A DNA stretch of 28,133 nt, from assembly GCA_938034165.1 (NCBI GenBank), contig CALHKP010000082.1:1-28133 (forward strand), written 5' to 3'. The position numbers were made by a program, and so were the translations under genes. Positions 1-7,368 of the stretch are shown here, piece after piece (the stretch's first letter is position 1; each line of letters opens with the position of its first letter). The notes under the pieces were generated by a model. That model had not been told where the DNA came from and searched no databases. It saw only the letters and a list, made by a program, of their open reading frames with translations. Source of the stretch: an uncultured Clostridia bacterium. Lineage in GTDB: Bacteria > Bacillota > Clostridia > Peptostreptococcales > Anaerovoracaceae.

Positions 1-2
1 TA

Positions 3-347
3 TTCTTACAGATTGTATATGGCAGAACACAGAGTGCTTTCTCAGAAGGCGGTTTGTCAATAGGTGCAGGTCTTGAGGACCTCGGCAAAGGAACAAGAAG
101 CCAGGTTGGAACTATTTATTCAACAGAAGCTAAGGGTCCAAGATATCTTGAACTTGCAGAAGGATACATCATGGAAGTTGGACTTGACGAAAATGATAGC
201 ATTATAGGTTACAAGTATGTAAACCTCGGAAGAATGATGGACTTCATAAAAGACGGTGTGGATCCGCTGGAAGCTATAGAGAAGGCAAGTGGCAAATACG
301 GAAGATTTGACGACGCAGTTAAAACTATAGACCCAAGAAAGGAATAG
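3..347 (+). CDS. Iron-sulfur cluster assembly scaffold-like protein, C-terminal part (5' end outside window)
   Basis: The open frame runs in from the left edge and stops with TAG, giving about 114 residues. The segment FLQIVYGRTQSAFSEGG followed by IGAGLEDLGKGTRSQVGT matches my memory of the C-terminal half of an IscU/NifU-related scaffold of about 230-240 residues, found beside GGGtGRT genes in anaerobes. The N-terminal half, where the scaffold cysteines would lie, is outside the window, so cluster binding cannot be judged here. The TTG at position 54 could be scored as a start, but the frame and the conserved sequence continue upstream, so it is internal. The next gene begins 11 bases after the stop with its ribosome site abutting this stop, so the two are almost certainly co-transcribed. 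Family assignment rests on recall, not on a search. Confidence 0.72.
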   Translation, partial: FLQIVYGRTQSAFSEGGLSIGAGLEDLGKGTRSQVGTIYSTEAKGPRYLELAEGYIMEVGLDENDSIIGYKYVNLGRMMDFIKDGVDPLEAIEKASGKYGRFDDAVKTIDPRKE

Positions 348-358
348 GAGGTGCACCT

Positions 359-1357
359 GTGGAATTATTTGAAAACTACGACAGAAGAATCGGTAACATA
401 GAGAAAGTAATGAAGGAATACGGTATCGGAAGCCTTGAAGAAGCACGTGAAATGTGCAAGGCAAAAGGCTTCGATCCATACGAAATTGCAAAAGGCATTC
501 AACCTATCTGCTTTGAGGATGCAGGCTGGGCATATGTGTTGGGTGCTGCAATCGCAATGAAGAAGGGCATGACAACTGCAGAAGAAGCTGCAAAGGCTAT
601 CGGAGAAGGCCTCCAGGCATTCTGCATTCCGGGTTCCGTTGCTGTCAGCCGTAAGGTTGGTCTCGGCCACGGAAACCTTGCATCAATGCTTCTGAACGAA
701 GAAACTGACTGCTTCGCATTCCTTGCAGGCCACGAATCATTTGCAGCTGCAGAGGGTGCAATCGGCATTGCAAATTCAGCAAACAAGGTAAGACAGAAAC
801 CTCTCAGAGTTATACTGAACGGCCTTGGAAAGGACGCAGCTCTGATTATTTCAAGAATCAACGGTTTCACATATGTTAAGACAGAATATGACTTCTTTAC
901 AGGTGAGCTGAAGGTTGTATCAGAAACTCCTTATTCAAAGGGGGACAGAGCAAAAGTAAAATGCTACGGTGCAAACGATGTAAGAGAAGGCGTTGCAATT
1001 ATGCACAAAGAAAATGTTGATGTTTCAATCACAGGAAACTCAACAAACCCTACACGTTTCCAACACCCTGTTGCAGGTACATACAAGAAGGAAAGAATTG
1101 AACTGGGAAGAAAATATTTCTCAGTAGCTTCAGGCGGCGGTACAGGAAGAACTCTGCATCCTGATAACATGGCTGCAGGTCCTTCATCATACGGAATGAC
1201 TGATACAATGGGAAGAATGCACTCAGATGCTCAGTTTGCCGGAAGCTCATCAGTTCCTGCTCACGTAGAAATGATGGGATTCCTTGGAATGGGTAACAAC
1301 CCTATGGTAGGTGCATCAGTTGCTGTTGCAGTTGCTGTACAGGAAGCATTCAAATAA
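359..1357 (+). CDS. GGGtGRT family protein, function unknown
   Basis: This 332-residue protein has the length of the GGGtGRT family (Pfam PF14057 as I recall it) and carries its name motif as ASGGGTGRTLHPDNMAAG near residues 258-275. It is followed by two further conserved-looking blocks, GMTDTMGRMHSDAQFAG and AHVEMMGFLGMGNNPMVGA. There is no signal peptide; the C-terminal 40 residues are Gly/Ala/Val rich. Cysteines occur near residues 33, 51, 88, 117 and 202. The start is GTG at 359, chosen because AGGAGG (346-351) lies 7 bases upstream and because the preceding gene ends at 347. The scaffold-like gene just upstream suggests a role near iron-sulfur or redox chemistry, but no reaction is known to me. 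I first considered glycine reductase component C because of the Gly-rich motifs and rejected it. Confidence 0.85.
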   Translation: MELFENYDRRIGNIEKVMKEYGIGSLEEAREMCKAKGFDPYEIAKGIQPICFEDAGWAYVLGAAIAMKKGMTTAEEAAKAIGEGLQAFCIPGSVAVSRKVGLGHGNLASMLLNEETDCFAFLAGHESFAAAEGAIGIANSANKVRQKPLRVILNGLGKDAALIISRINGFTYVKTEYDFFTGELKVVSETPYSKGDRAKVKCYGANDVREGVAIMHKENVDVSITGNSTNPTRFQHPVAGTYKKERIELGRKYFSVASGGGTGRTLHPDNMAAGPSSYGMTDTMGRMHSDAQFAGSSSVPAHVEMMGFLGMGNNPMVGASVAVAVAVQEAFK

Positions 1358-1371
1358 AAATTTGCAAAATC

Positions 1372-1397
1372 AAGCCGGCTTGTGCCGGCTTTGTTTT
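1372..1397 (+). terminator. Rho-independent terminator after the GGGtGRT gene
   Basis: An 8-bp perfect stem AAGCCGGC / GCCGGCTT with a TTGT loop is followed by TGTTTTC. It lies 14 bases after the GGGtGRT stop and ahead of the small gene at 1420. The T run is short, so partial read-through into the small gene is plausible, and no separate promoter is evident between them. Confidence 0.7.
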
Positions 1398-1419
1398 CGA
1401 AAAAGAAGGAGGATGGGAT

Positions 1420-1611
1420 ATGGAATATTTTCTCAGCCATATAGGCCCTGTGATTTGCGCAGGAGTAATTCTGGGCCTTATTGCATTTGCGACGGTCATT
1501 ATGGCCTCAAAAAATGAATCGGAAAGAGACATCAATGACGAGCGCTGCGAGTATGAATGCCAGTCATGTGAGTTCTCTGACATGTGCAGAAAACCCGGGA
1601 AAAAAGTATAA
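1420..1611 (+). CDS. Small single-pass membrane protein with a C-terminal four-cysteine cluster, unknown function
   Basis: The product has 63 residues. Residues 8-29 form one hydrophobic segment (GPVICAGVILGLIAFATVIM), followed by an acidic linker and a cysteine block CEYECQSCEFSDMC with cysteines at 43, 47, 50 and 56 (spacing CX3CX2CX5C). A basic tail KKV ends the protein. AAGAAGGAGG at 1403-1412 gives a very strong ribosome site 7 bases before the ATG, so translation is well supported despite the size. The layout resembles small Cys-rich membrane peptides that accompany iron transporters, but I see no clear family match and no feoB here. The nearby scaffold-like gene makes metal or Fe-S binding a reasonable guess. 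The hairpin upstream would reduce but not exclude co-expression with the GGGtGRT gene. Confidence 0.75.
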   Translation: MEYFLSHIGPVICAGVILGLIAFATVIMASKNESERDINDERCEYECQSCEFSDMCRKPGKKV

Positions 1612-1694
1612 GAAGACTAGTTGATATTTAGAAATATTTTGTTTGAACAAATCGGTGGATATTGTGTATTTTGAGTGAATAATCCGCATTTTGT

Positions 1695-1723
1695 TTGTAA
1701 TGAAAATATCGGCATGATAGAAT
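1695..1723 (+). promoter_or_regulatory. Sigma-A type promoter for the foldase gene
   Basis: TTGTAA (1695-1700), a 17-base spacer and TAGAAT (1718-1723) with an extended TGA directly before the -10. The start codon of the next gene is at 1759, giving a short leader. Confidence 0.6.
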
Positions 1724-1758
1724 AAATCTAAGAAAGAATTATATTTTGAGGAGTAGAT

Positions 1759-2847
1759 ATGAAGAAAAAAGTAATTATTGGAAGTACTGTTGCAGTAGTG
1801 GCTGCGGCAGCTGTAATAATCGGTGTATTTGTTGCAAACAATGACAAGGTATATGATTACGATCTTACCAAGTATGGCAAATTCGGCGACTACAAGGGTA
1901 TGGAATATTCAATCGAGAAGGTTTCTGTAACAGACGAAGAAGTTGAAACAGAAATCAATCAGAGACTTGCTCAGGCGGCAACAACAAAGACTGTAGAAGA
2001 AGGAACTGTAAACGATGGAGATACTGTCAATGTTGCTTATGTAGGAAAGATTGACGGCAAAACATTTGATGGTGGAAGCAGCGAATCTTCTGATATTACA
2101 ATCGGAACAACTCCTATGATCGACGGATTTACAGAAGGTCTTGTAGGTCATAAGGTAGGCGAAAAGGTAACTCTTAACCTGAAATTCCCTGATGATTATC
2201 AGAACGAAGATGTAGCGGGAAAGGATGTTGTATTTGAAGTTACAATCAACAGCAAAAAGGTTACAGAAACACCAACTCTTGATGAAAAATTCGTAAAGAA
2301 AAACTCTGACGAAAAGACTGTTGCAGGATACAAAAAAGCCGTAAAGAAAGAACTTCTTGAAAAGAAGGAAGAAAGTGCAGAGCAGGCTGCAAAGCAGGAA
2401 TTATGGACACAGATTGTCGAAAAAACAGAAGTGAAGAAATATCCTGAAAAAGAAATGAAGCTTGCAAACAAGAAGGCTGATGAATGGGAAGAGCAGTACA
2501 AGGCTCAGGCTTCGTCTTACGGTATGGAATGGGAAGATTTCCTGAAGACAATGTTCCAGACTGACGAAGACGGCTTTAAGGATATCAAGAAGTCATATGC
2601 AAAGGACATTGTTAAGAACGAAATGACTCTTTACTACATCGCAGATAAAGAGAATGTAAAGGTATCAAATAAGGAATACAAGGAATATCTCGATGAGATT
2701 CTAGAAAATGCAAATTATACAAAAGACAGCTTCAAAGAAGCGTTCAATATGTCAATTGAAAAATATGCAGAACAGTATGATTGGAAGCAGGGACTTCTTC
2801 TTGACAAGGTTCTTGATAAAGTAATGGAATACGGAAAAGAAAAATAA
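1759..2847 (+). CDS. Membrane-anchored FKBP-type peptidyl-prolyl isomerase, trigger-factor-like
   Basis: The protein has 362 residues. Residues 1-27 are a basic start plus a hydrophobic stretch (VIIGSTVAVVAAAAVIIGVF) without a lipobox cysteine, so it is either a signal anchor or cleaved. Residues about 84-165 form an FKBP domain: GDTVNVAYVGKIDGKTFDGG, then PMIDGFTEGLVGHKVGEKV and the closing VVFEVTINSKK strand. Residues about 170-355 are charged and helical, beginning with TLDEKFVKKNSDEKTV, as in the trigger factor C-terminal chaperone arms. The ribosome-binding N-domain of cytosolic trigger factor is replaced by the membrane segment, so this is probably an extracytoplasmic foldase rather than the true tig product. 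GAGGAG (1748-1753) precedes the ATG. It has its own promoter upstream and a terminator downstream, so it appears monocistronic. Confidence 0.85.
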   Translation: MKKKVIIGSTVAVVAAAAVIIGVFVANNDKVYDYDLTKYGKFGDYKGMEYSIEKVSVTDEEVETEINQRLAQAATTKTVEEGTVNDGDTVNVAYVGKIDGKTFDGGSSESSDITIGTTPMIDGFTEGLVGHKVGEKVTLNLKFPDDYQNEDVAGKDVVFEVTINSKKVTETPTLDEKFVKKNSDEKTVAGYKKAVKKELLEKKEESAEQAAKQELWTQIVEKTEVKKYPEKEMKLANKKADEWEEQYKAQASSYGMEWEDFLKTMFQTDEDGFKDIKKSYAKDIVKNEMTLYYIADKENVKVSNKEYKEYLDEILENANYTKDSFKEAFNMSIEKYAEQYDWKQGLLLDKVLDKVMEYGKEK

Positions 2848-2878
2848 GGCAAGGCAAAATATAACATAAAAGGCAAGA

Positions 2879-2915
2879 AAAAAGGCTGAGATTGACCAAA
2901 TCTTGGCTTTTTCTC
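2879..2915 (+). terminator. Rho-independent terminator after the foldase gene
   Basis: The left arm at 2879-2893 (AAAAAGGCTGAGATT) pairs with 2899-2912 (AATCTTGGCTTTTT) through one bulged G and two G-T pairs, with a 5-base loop. The right arm ends in a T run continuing into TTCTCTTT. It separates the foldase from nrdR. Confidence 0.7.
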
Positions 2916-3039
2916 TTTATACGGGAAATTGTTAAAAAAACAGGAATCCTCAAAATGGTTTCTATGGTAAAAAAACCAAAATTGTAGTAAAATATACTAT
3001 GTATGTACACATTTTGTAACTAAAAGAGGAGATATATAG

Positions 3040-3504
3040 ATGAGATGCCCTTATTGCGGAAACCAGGATACTAAAGTAATAGATTCAAGACCAACAGAAG
3101 AAGGTCATGCAATTCGCAGAAGAAGAGAATGCGAAGCCTGTGGAAGAAGATTCACAACCTACGAAAAGGTGGAAGAATCCATAATTATGGTTATAAAAAA
3201 AGATGGAAGGCGTGAAGCCTTTGATCGAAATAAGGTGTTAAATGGTATAATAAAGGCTTGCGAGAAGCGACCGGTATCCATGGCGGAAATAGAAACTGTG
3301 GTTTCCAAGATTGAGCGTGGCTTGAACAATATGCTGGAAAAAGAAGTAAAGAGCACTTTTATAGGAGAACTCGTTATGGAACAGCTAAAGAGCCTGGACG
3401 AGGTTGCTTATGTAAGGTTTGCTTCCGTATACAGACAGTTTACGGATGTGGGAACTTTTATTCAGGAGATAGAATCTCTTATGGGGAATAAGACAAAGGA
3501 GTAA
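3040..3504 (+). CDS. nrdR: Transcriptional repressor NrdR
   Basis: This 154-residue protein has the usual NrdR length. The N-terminal zinc ribbon uses C3, C6, C31 and C34 (MRCPYCGNQD and RECEACGRRFTTYE), followed by an ATP-cone domain from about residue 46 (IMVIKKDGRREAFDRNKV). The family senses dATP/ATP and represses ribonucleotide reductase operons at NrdR boxes. No nrd gene is present in the window, so its targets lie elsewhere. AGAGGAG precedes the ATG by about 10 bases. A possible -10 hexamer TATACT at 2993-2998 has no convincing -35 partner. cmk starts 6 bases after the stop, so both are one transcript, linking dNTP-pool control with pyrimidine nucleotide phosphorylation. Confidence 0.97.
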   Translation: MRCPYCGNQDTKVIDSRPTEEGHAIRRRRECEACGRRFTTYEKVEESIIMVIKKDGRREAFDRNKVLNGIIKACEKRPVSMAEIETVVSKIERGLNNMLEKEVKSTFIGELVMEQLKSLDEVAYVRFASVYRQFTDVGTFIQEIESLMGNKTKE

Positions 3505-3510
3505 AAGAAA

Positions 3511-4158
3511 ATGATTAGAATCGCCATTGACGGACCCGGTGGTGCCGGAAAAAGTACAATAGCAAAGCGCATTGCAAAAGAAAAAGACATCGATTATATA
3601 GACACAGGAGCCATGTACAGAGCCATAGCCTACAAGATGGCTCAAAAGGGTATAGAGGCTAAATCTTCCAAGGTGCTTGAGGAAATGCTTGATGACACGG
3701 ATATAGATTTTTCCAAAGGAAACATTTATCTCGACGGTGAAAATGTAAATGATAAAATCAGAACACCTGAGATCTCGATGAAAGCTTCGGAATGTTCAAG
3801 TCTTCCGGAGGTTCGAAAAAAGCTTACGGACCTTCAGCGTGGCATGGCTGCATCCAAGAGCATAATCATGGATGGTAGAGACATAGGCTCTAACGTTTTA
3901 CCTGATGCGGAATTTAAATTCTTCCTTACGGCAGATGCAATGGAAAGAGCTAAGAGAAGGTATGATGAACTGATTGCAAAGGGGGAAAGTGCCAATCTGA
4001 ATGAGGTTTACGAGGATATTAGGCAAAGAGATCACAATGATATGACAAGAAAGCTAAATCCGCTTCGACAGGCACCGGATGCAATTCTTGTTGACACGAC
4101 AGATATGAATATCGAAGAAGTAATAACACATATCTGTGGTATTATCGATGGCAAATAG
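3511..4158 (+). CDS. cmk: Cytidylate kinase
   Basis: The 215-residue enzyme phosphorylates CMP and dCMP with ATP. The P-loop GPGGAGKST lies at residues 8-16. The substrate region DTGAMYRAIAYK follows near residue 31, and DGRDIGSNVLPDAEFKFFLTA near residues 121-141 is the family signature. A further R-rich lid segment (RRYDELIAKGE) and REXDH-like RQRDHND are present. The ribosome site GGAG overlaps the nrdR stop, indicating translational coupling with nrdR. The stop TAG is followed by a weak 6-bp hairpin (GTATCT/AGATAC, 4158-4174) without a T run, then by a strong promoter for radC. Confidence 0.97.
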   Translation: MIRIAIDGPGGAGKSTIAKRIAKEKDIDYIDTGAMYRAIAYKMAQKGIEAKSSKVLEEMLDDTDIDFSKGNIYLDGENVNDKIRTPEISMKASECSSLPEVRKKLTDLQRGMAASKSIIMDGRDIGSNVLPDAEFKFFLTADAMERAKRRYDELIAKGESANLNEVYEDIRQRDHNDMTRKLNPLRQAPDAILVDTTDMNIEEVITHICGIIDGK

Positions 4159-4182
4159 TATCTTGTTCAGATACAGTATACA

Positions 4183-4211
4183 TTGCGCCATTGCGGTAAA
4201 AATGTTATAAT
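4183..4211 (+). promoter_or_regulatory. Sigma-A promoter for radC and the mre cluster
   Basis: TTGCGC (4183-4188), a 17-base spacer and a perfect TATAAT (4206-4211) lie in the cmk-radC gap. The predicted start is about 60 bases before the radC ATG at 4277. No terminator is visible from here to 10883, so this promoter may drive radC through minD. Confidence 0.7.
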
Positions 4212-4276
4212 ACAAGGTGATATTTTAGGCTTTTAGAAGAAAATAGTAAAGGGTTGTCATAGAATCGGAGAGTTTT

Positions 4277-4963
4277 ATGCAAATTAAATACCTGCCTGTA
4301 AGTGAACGTCCCCTAGAGAAGGCACAGGCCAATGGAATAGCATCTTTGAGTAATTCAGAGCTGATTGCTTTGATTATAAGAACAGGAACTTCAGATGAGT
4401 CTGCAATAGAGCTTGCTCAGAGGGTTTTGTGTAAGTTCGAGAACGGGATAAACGATTTCGGAAATTTTGTTCCGGGAGACATTACAGACATAAAAGGTAT
4501 CGGCAAGTCGAAGGCTTTTGCATTGGCTGCATCAGTTGAACTCGGAAAGAGAGTTTCGGCAAGCAAGCGTGAACACAGTGCCACAATAAAAGGTGCTGAG
4601 GATGCGGCAAGGCTTTTGATGGAGAAGCTGAGATACGAAAAGAAGGAACATTTTGAATGTATTCTGCTGGATACAAAAGGTCATGTGATTTCTATGGAAA
4701 AGGGTTCGATCGGAGAACTGTCGAGCACTATAGTTCATCCGAGAGAAGTATTTACGGCGGCAGTTCGCAAGAGCGCAGCATCGGTGGTATTCGGACATAA
4801 TCATCCCAGCGGTGATCCGGAGCCCAGCGGCGAAGACATAGAGACCACAAGGAGACTTATTGAAGCAGGAAAAATATTAGGTATTTCTGTACTTGATCAT
4901 ATCATTATAGGTGATGGTACATATACCAGTTTACAGAGTCGAAGACTAATGGACAGTGATTAA
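4277..4963 (+). CDS. radC: RadC family JAMM/MPN protein
   Basis: The 228-residue protein matches the usual RadC length. A helix-hairpin-helix region lies around residues 65-95 (DITDIKGIGKSKAFALAA). The JAMM metal motif is seen as HNHPSGDPEPSGEDI near residues 174-188, with the upstream glutamate side given by STIVHPREVFTAAV. The biochemical role of RadC is unsettled; the old DNA-repair name is not well supported. It is classically found directly upstream of mreB, as here, 23 bases before its start. Maf, often the third member of this neighbourhood, is instead about 18 kb downstream in this window. Confidence 0.94.
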   Translation: MQIKYLPVSERPLEKAQANGIASLSNSELIALIIRTGTSDESAIELAQRVLCKFENGINDFGNFVPGDITDIKGIGKSKAFALAASVELGKRVSASKREHSATIKGAEDAARLLMEKLRYEKKEHFECILLDTKGHVISMEKGSIGELSSTIVHPREVFTAAVRKSAASVVFGHNHPSGDPEPSGEDIETTRRLIEAGKILGISVLDHIIIGDGTYTSLQSRRLMDSD

Positions 4964-4986
4964 TTATAATGTTGGAGGTAGATTGA

Positions 4987-6030
4987 ATGTTTAATTTTAT
5001 AGCAGCAAAGGATATGGGAATAGACCTGGGCACTGCAAACACACTTATATATATTAAAGACAGTGGCATTGTTCTGAATGAACCGTCTGTAATTGCTCTT
5101 GATAACAGAAGAAATGTTACAATTGCAGTTGGCCATGAGGCTAAGGCAATGATTGGAAAGGCTCCAAGCAATATTTCAGTTATAAGACCTCTTCAGGATG
5201 GAGTTATTTCTGATTTTGACAGAACTGTAGACATGCTTAAGGCATTTGTTGAAAAAGCAGTTGAAGCAAACAAAATTAAGAACTTCAGAGTTGTTGTAGG
5301 CGTGCCTAGCGGAGTTACAGAAGTCGAAAAGAGAGCTGTAGAGGAAGTTGTTCGCCAGATGGGCGCTACAGAAGTATATATTCTAGAAGAGCCAATGGCT
5401 GCTGCCATAGGTGCAGGTCTGGATGTTGACAGTTCCACTGCATGTATGATTGCTGACATAGGTGGAGGTACAACAGATATTGCTATTATAGCCCTGGGCG
5501 GAATCGTTGCAAGCACATCAATCAGACATGCAGGTGATAAATTCAATGATGCCATTATCCAGTATGTCAGAAAGAGATATGCACTTCTTATCGGTGAAAA
5601 GACGGCGGAAAAACTGAAAATCAGTGTTGGTGCAGCATGTCTTGACGTTGATGAAAACGGCGACGAAGTAATTAAGACAGTTAAGGCCAGCGGAAGAGAT
5701 ATCATTTCCGGACTTCCTAAGATTGTTGATGTTACAAACAGAGACATCATGCTGGGTCTTCAGGAATCAGTGGATATCGTCATTGACGGAATCAAAGCTA
5801 CAATCGAAAAGGCGCCACCTGAAATTGCTGCTGATATTGCCGAAAACGGTATTGTTCTTTCAGGCGGAGGCGGTATGATTTATAACCTTGATAAGCTTGT
5901 AGAAAAGAGAACAGGAATGAAGGCTACCGTTGCAGAGGATGCTTTTGAGGCAGTTGCAAAGGGTACAGGAATGAGCCTTAACGATATAGAAAAGCTTAAG
6001 ATTTATGCATTCAGCGTAAAGAGAAGATAA
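4987..6030 (+). CDS. mreB: Rod shape-determining actin homologue MreB
   Basis: The 347-residue protein has the phosphate-1 loop DLGTANTLIYIKDSGIVLNE near residues 13-32, the phosphate-2 block CMIADIGGGTTDIAIIALGG, and the adenosine motif IVLSGGGGMIYNLDKL. MreB polymerises on the inner face of the membrane and steers lateral wall synthesis through MreC, MreD, RodA and PBP2. The first residues MFNFIAAKDMGIDLG are slightly hydrophobic, as in MreBs that insert an N-terminal segment or loop into the membrane. The ribosome site is TTGGAGGTAGATTGA before the ATG. mreC follows after 16 bases. Confidence 0.98.
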   Translation: MFNFIAAKDMGIDLGTANTLIYIKDSGIVLNEPSVIALDNRRNVTIAVGHEAKAMIGKAPSNISVIRPLQDGVISDFDRTVDMLKAFVEKAVEANKIKNFRVVVGVPSGVTEVEKRAVEEVVRQMGATEVYILEEPMAAAIGAGLDVDSSTACMIADIGGGTTDIAIIALGGIVASTSIRHAGDKFNDAIIQYVRKRYALLIGEKTAEKLKISVGAACLDVDENGDEVIKTVKASGRDIISGLPKIVDVTNRDIMLGLQESVDIVIDGIKATIEKAPPEIAADIAENGIVLSGGGGMIYNLDKLVEKRTGMKATVAEDAFEAVAKGTGMSLNDIEKLKIYAFSVKRR

Positions 6031-6046
6031 GACGGAAACGAGGCAA

Positions 6047-6868
6047 ATGATGAGATGGATAAAAGAGCACAAGCTGATAAGCACCCTTGTAGGCATTTTA
6101 ATCGCATCCCTGATACTGCTGGGTATTTCTATCACTATTAACAAATCAGATGTGATAGGTGCTGGTTTTGTAAACAGAATTTATGTTGCAATAGAAAAAC
6201 CTATGGTTTCTTTCGGTCGCAGTATATCAGAAAATGTAAAAGGTATTTTTTCGTATAGAGACCTCATGAAAGAAAACAAAGCCCTAAAAGAAGAAAATGC
6301 AAATTTGCAGAGCGAAATAAATAAGCTTGCTTTGAATGCAGGCGAGTTATCAGATTTAAAAGATCTTGCAGCTGCGCTTAATTATGATTTTATAGAGGGA
6401 AGCAGTGACCTTGTGACGGCAGATGTTATTGCTCTCGAAGGCAATAACTGGACAAATATTGTTTCAATAAACAGAGGAACGGAGAGCGGAATCAAAAAAG
6501 GCGATATCGTAATCTGTGGACAGGGACTTGTAGGCAGGGTTTCTGATACAGGTAAGAATTGGTCTAAGATTGTTTCTATAATTGACGAATCCAGCAGCAT
6601 AAGCTTTAAGGTTGAGGGCAATCTGGATGTTTTGGGGATAGTGGAAGGAACTTCCAACGGAAAACTACACGGGTATATGCTCGACAGCAATGCTTCAATT
6701 GAAAAGGGTGATATTATCGTTGCATCAGGTATGGGTTCAATACCTGCAGGAATCAAAATTGGACGAGTGACAAAGGTTTCTATGGATAGCGACAGACAAC
6801 TCAAGAGAATAGTTGTAAAACCTGAAGCTGATTTCGGAGGCCTTGATAAGGTATCGGTGATATTATGA
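6047..6868 (+). CDS. mreC: Rod shape-determining protein MreC
   Basis: The protein has 273 residues. A single transmembrane segment at about residues 10-31 (LISTLVGILIASLILLGISI) is followed by a coiled coil at about 70-105 (LMKENKALKEENANLQSEIN), then a beta-rich extracellular domain with GQGLVGRVSDTGKNWSKI and the closing GIKIGRVTKVSMDSD. This is the bipartite MreC fold that binds PBP2 and activates it. Two adjacent ATG codons exist (6047 and 6050); GAGG at 6040-6043 sits 3 and 6 bases before them, so the second may be the true start. Its stop overlaps the mreD start by 4 bases (ATGA), implying coupled translation. Confidence 0.97.
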   Translation: MMRWIKEHKLISTLVGILIASLILLGISITINKSDVIGAGFVNRIYVAIEKPMVSFGRSISENVKGIFSYRDLMKENKALKEENANLQSEINKLALNAGELSDLKDLAAALNYDFIEGSSDLVTADVIALEGNNWTNIVSINRGTESGIKKGDIVICGQGLVGRVSDTGKNWSKIVSIIDESSSISFKVEGNLDVLGIVEGTSNGKLHGYMLDSNASIEKGDIIVASGMGSIPAGIKIGRVTKVSMDSDRQLKRIVVKPEADFGGLDKVSVIL

Positions 6869-7368
6869 AGAAGTACAAAATAGCGCTTATTTATGCTGTA
6901 ATCTTCTTTTTCCAGCCGTTCCTAGGGTCAATAATACCCGCATTTAACCTGCCCGATCTGATTTTATGCATTACTCTTATGCATATTCTTATCGGAAAAG
7001 AAGATGAAACTCCGGCATTTCTCCTGTTTGGGGCACTGTTTTCGCTGCTCGTGGATATATGCCTTTATCAGTTCTGGGGAGTCAGTGTGATTGCTCTGCT
7101 GGCAGCAGTGGGAGTGACATTGATATTCAAACGACTGATTAATAACGAAAATATTCTGATGGTAACTGCTGCTATGATTGTTGTTTCGATGACATACAAT
7201 TTTTGCTACTGGCTAATAAGCTTCATGCTAGGCAGTCCCTTTGGTTTTGCCTATATGTTCAAACATGCGGCTATAATCATAATAGCTGATATAGTGGTAT
7301 GCCAGATCATCTACTTCATAAAGATAGGGGAGATTATACAAGCTAGAAGAGACAGGTATTTTAGATGA
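6865..7368 (+). CDS. mreD: Rod shape-determining protein MreD
   Basis: The 167-residue protein is almost entirely hydrophobic with five or six membrane segments (for example IALIYAVIFFFQPFLGSIIP, FLLFGALFSLLVDICLYQFW and ADIVVCQIIYFIKIG), typical of MreD. It is the integral-membrane partner of MreC. It starts inside the mreC stop (ATGA) and its own stop overlaps the PBP2 start by 4 bases, so mreC-mreD-mrdA are translationally chained. MreD sequences diverge strongly, so the call relies on size, topology and position. Confidence 0.93.
   Translation: MKKYKIALIYAVIFFFQPFLGSIIPAFNLPDLILCITLMHILIGKEDETPAFLLFGALFSLLVDICLYQFWGVSVIALLAAVGVTLIFKRLINNENILMVTAAMIVVSMTYNFCYWLISFMLGSPFGFAYMFKHAAIIIIADIVVCQIIYFIKIGEIIQARRDRYFR

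Noticed and set aside
3..1357. Glycine reductase component C genes (grdC/grdD).
   Set aside because: The Gly-rich repeats invite it, but the GGGTGRT motif, the 332-residue length and the scaffold-like neighbour fit the GGGtGRT pair much better.
4158..4174. A terminator after cmk.
   Set aside because: The 6-bp GTATCT/AGATAC hairpin has no following T run and is weak.
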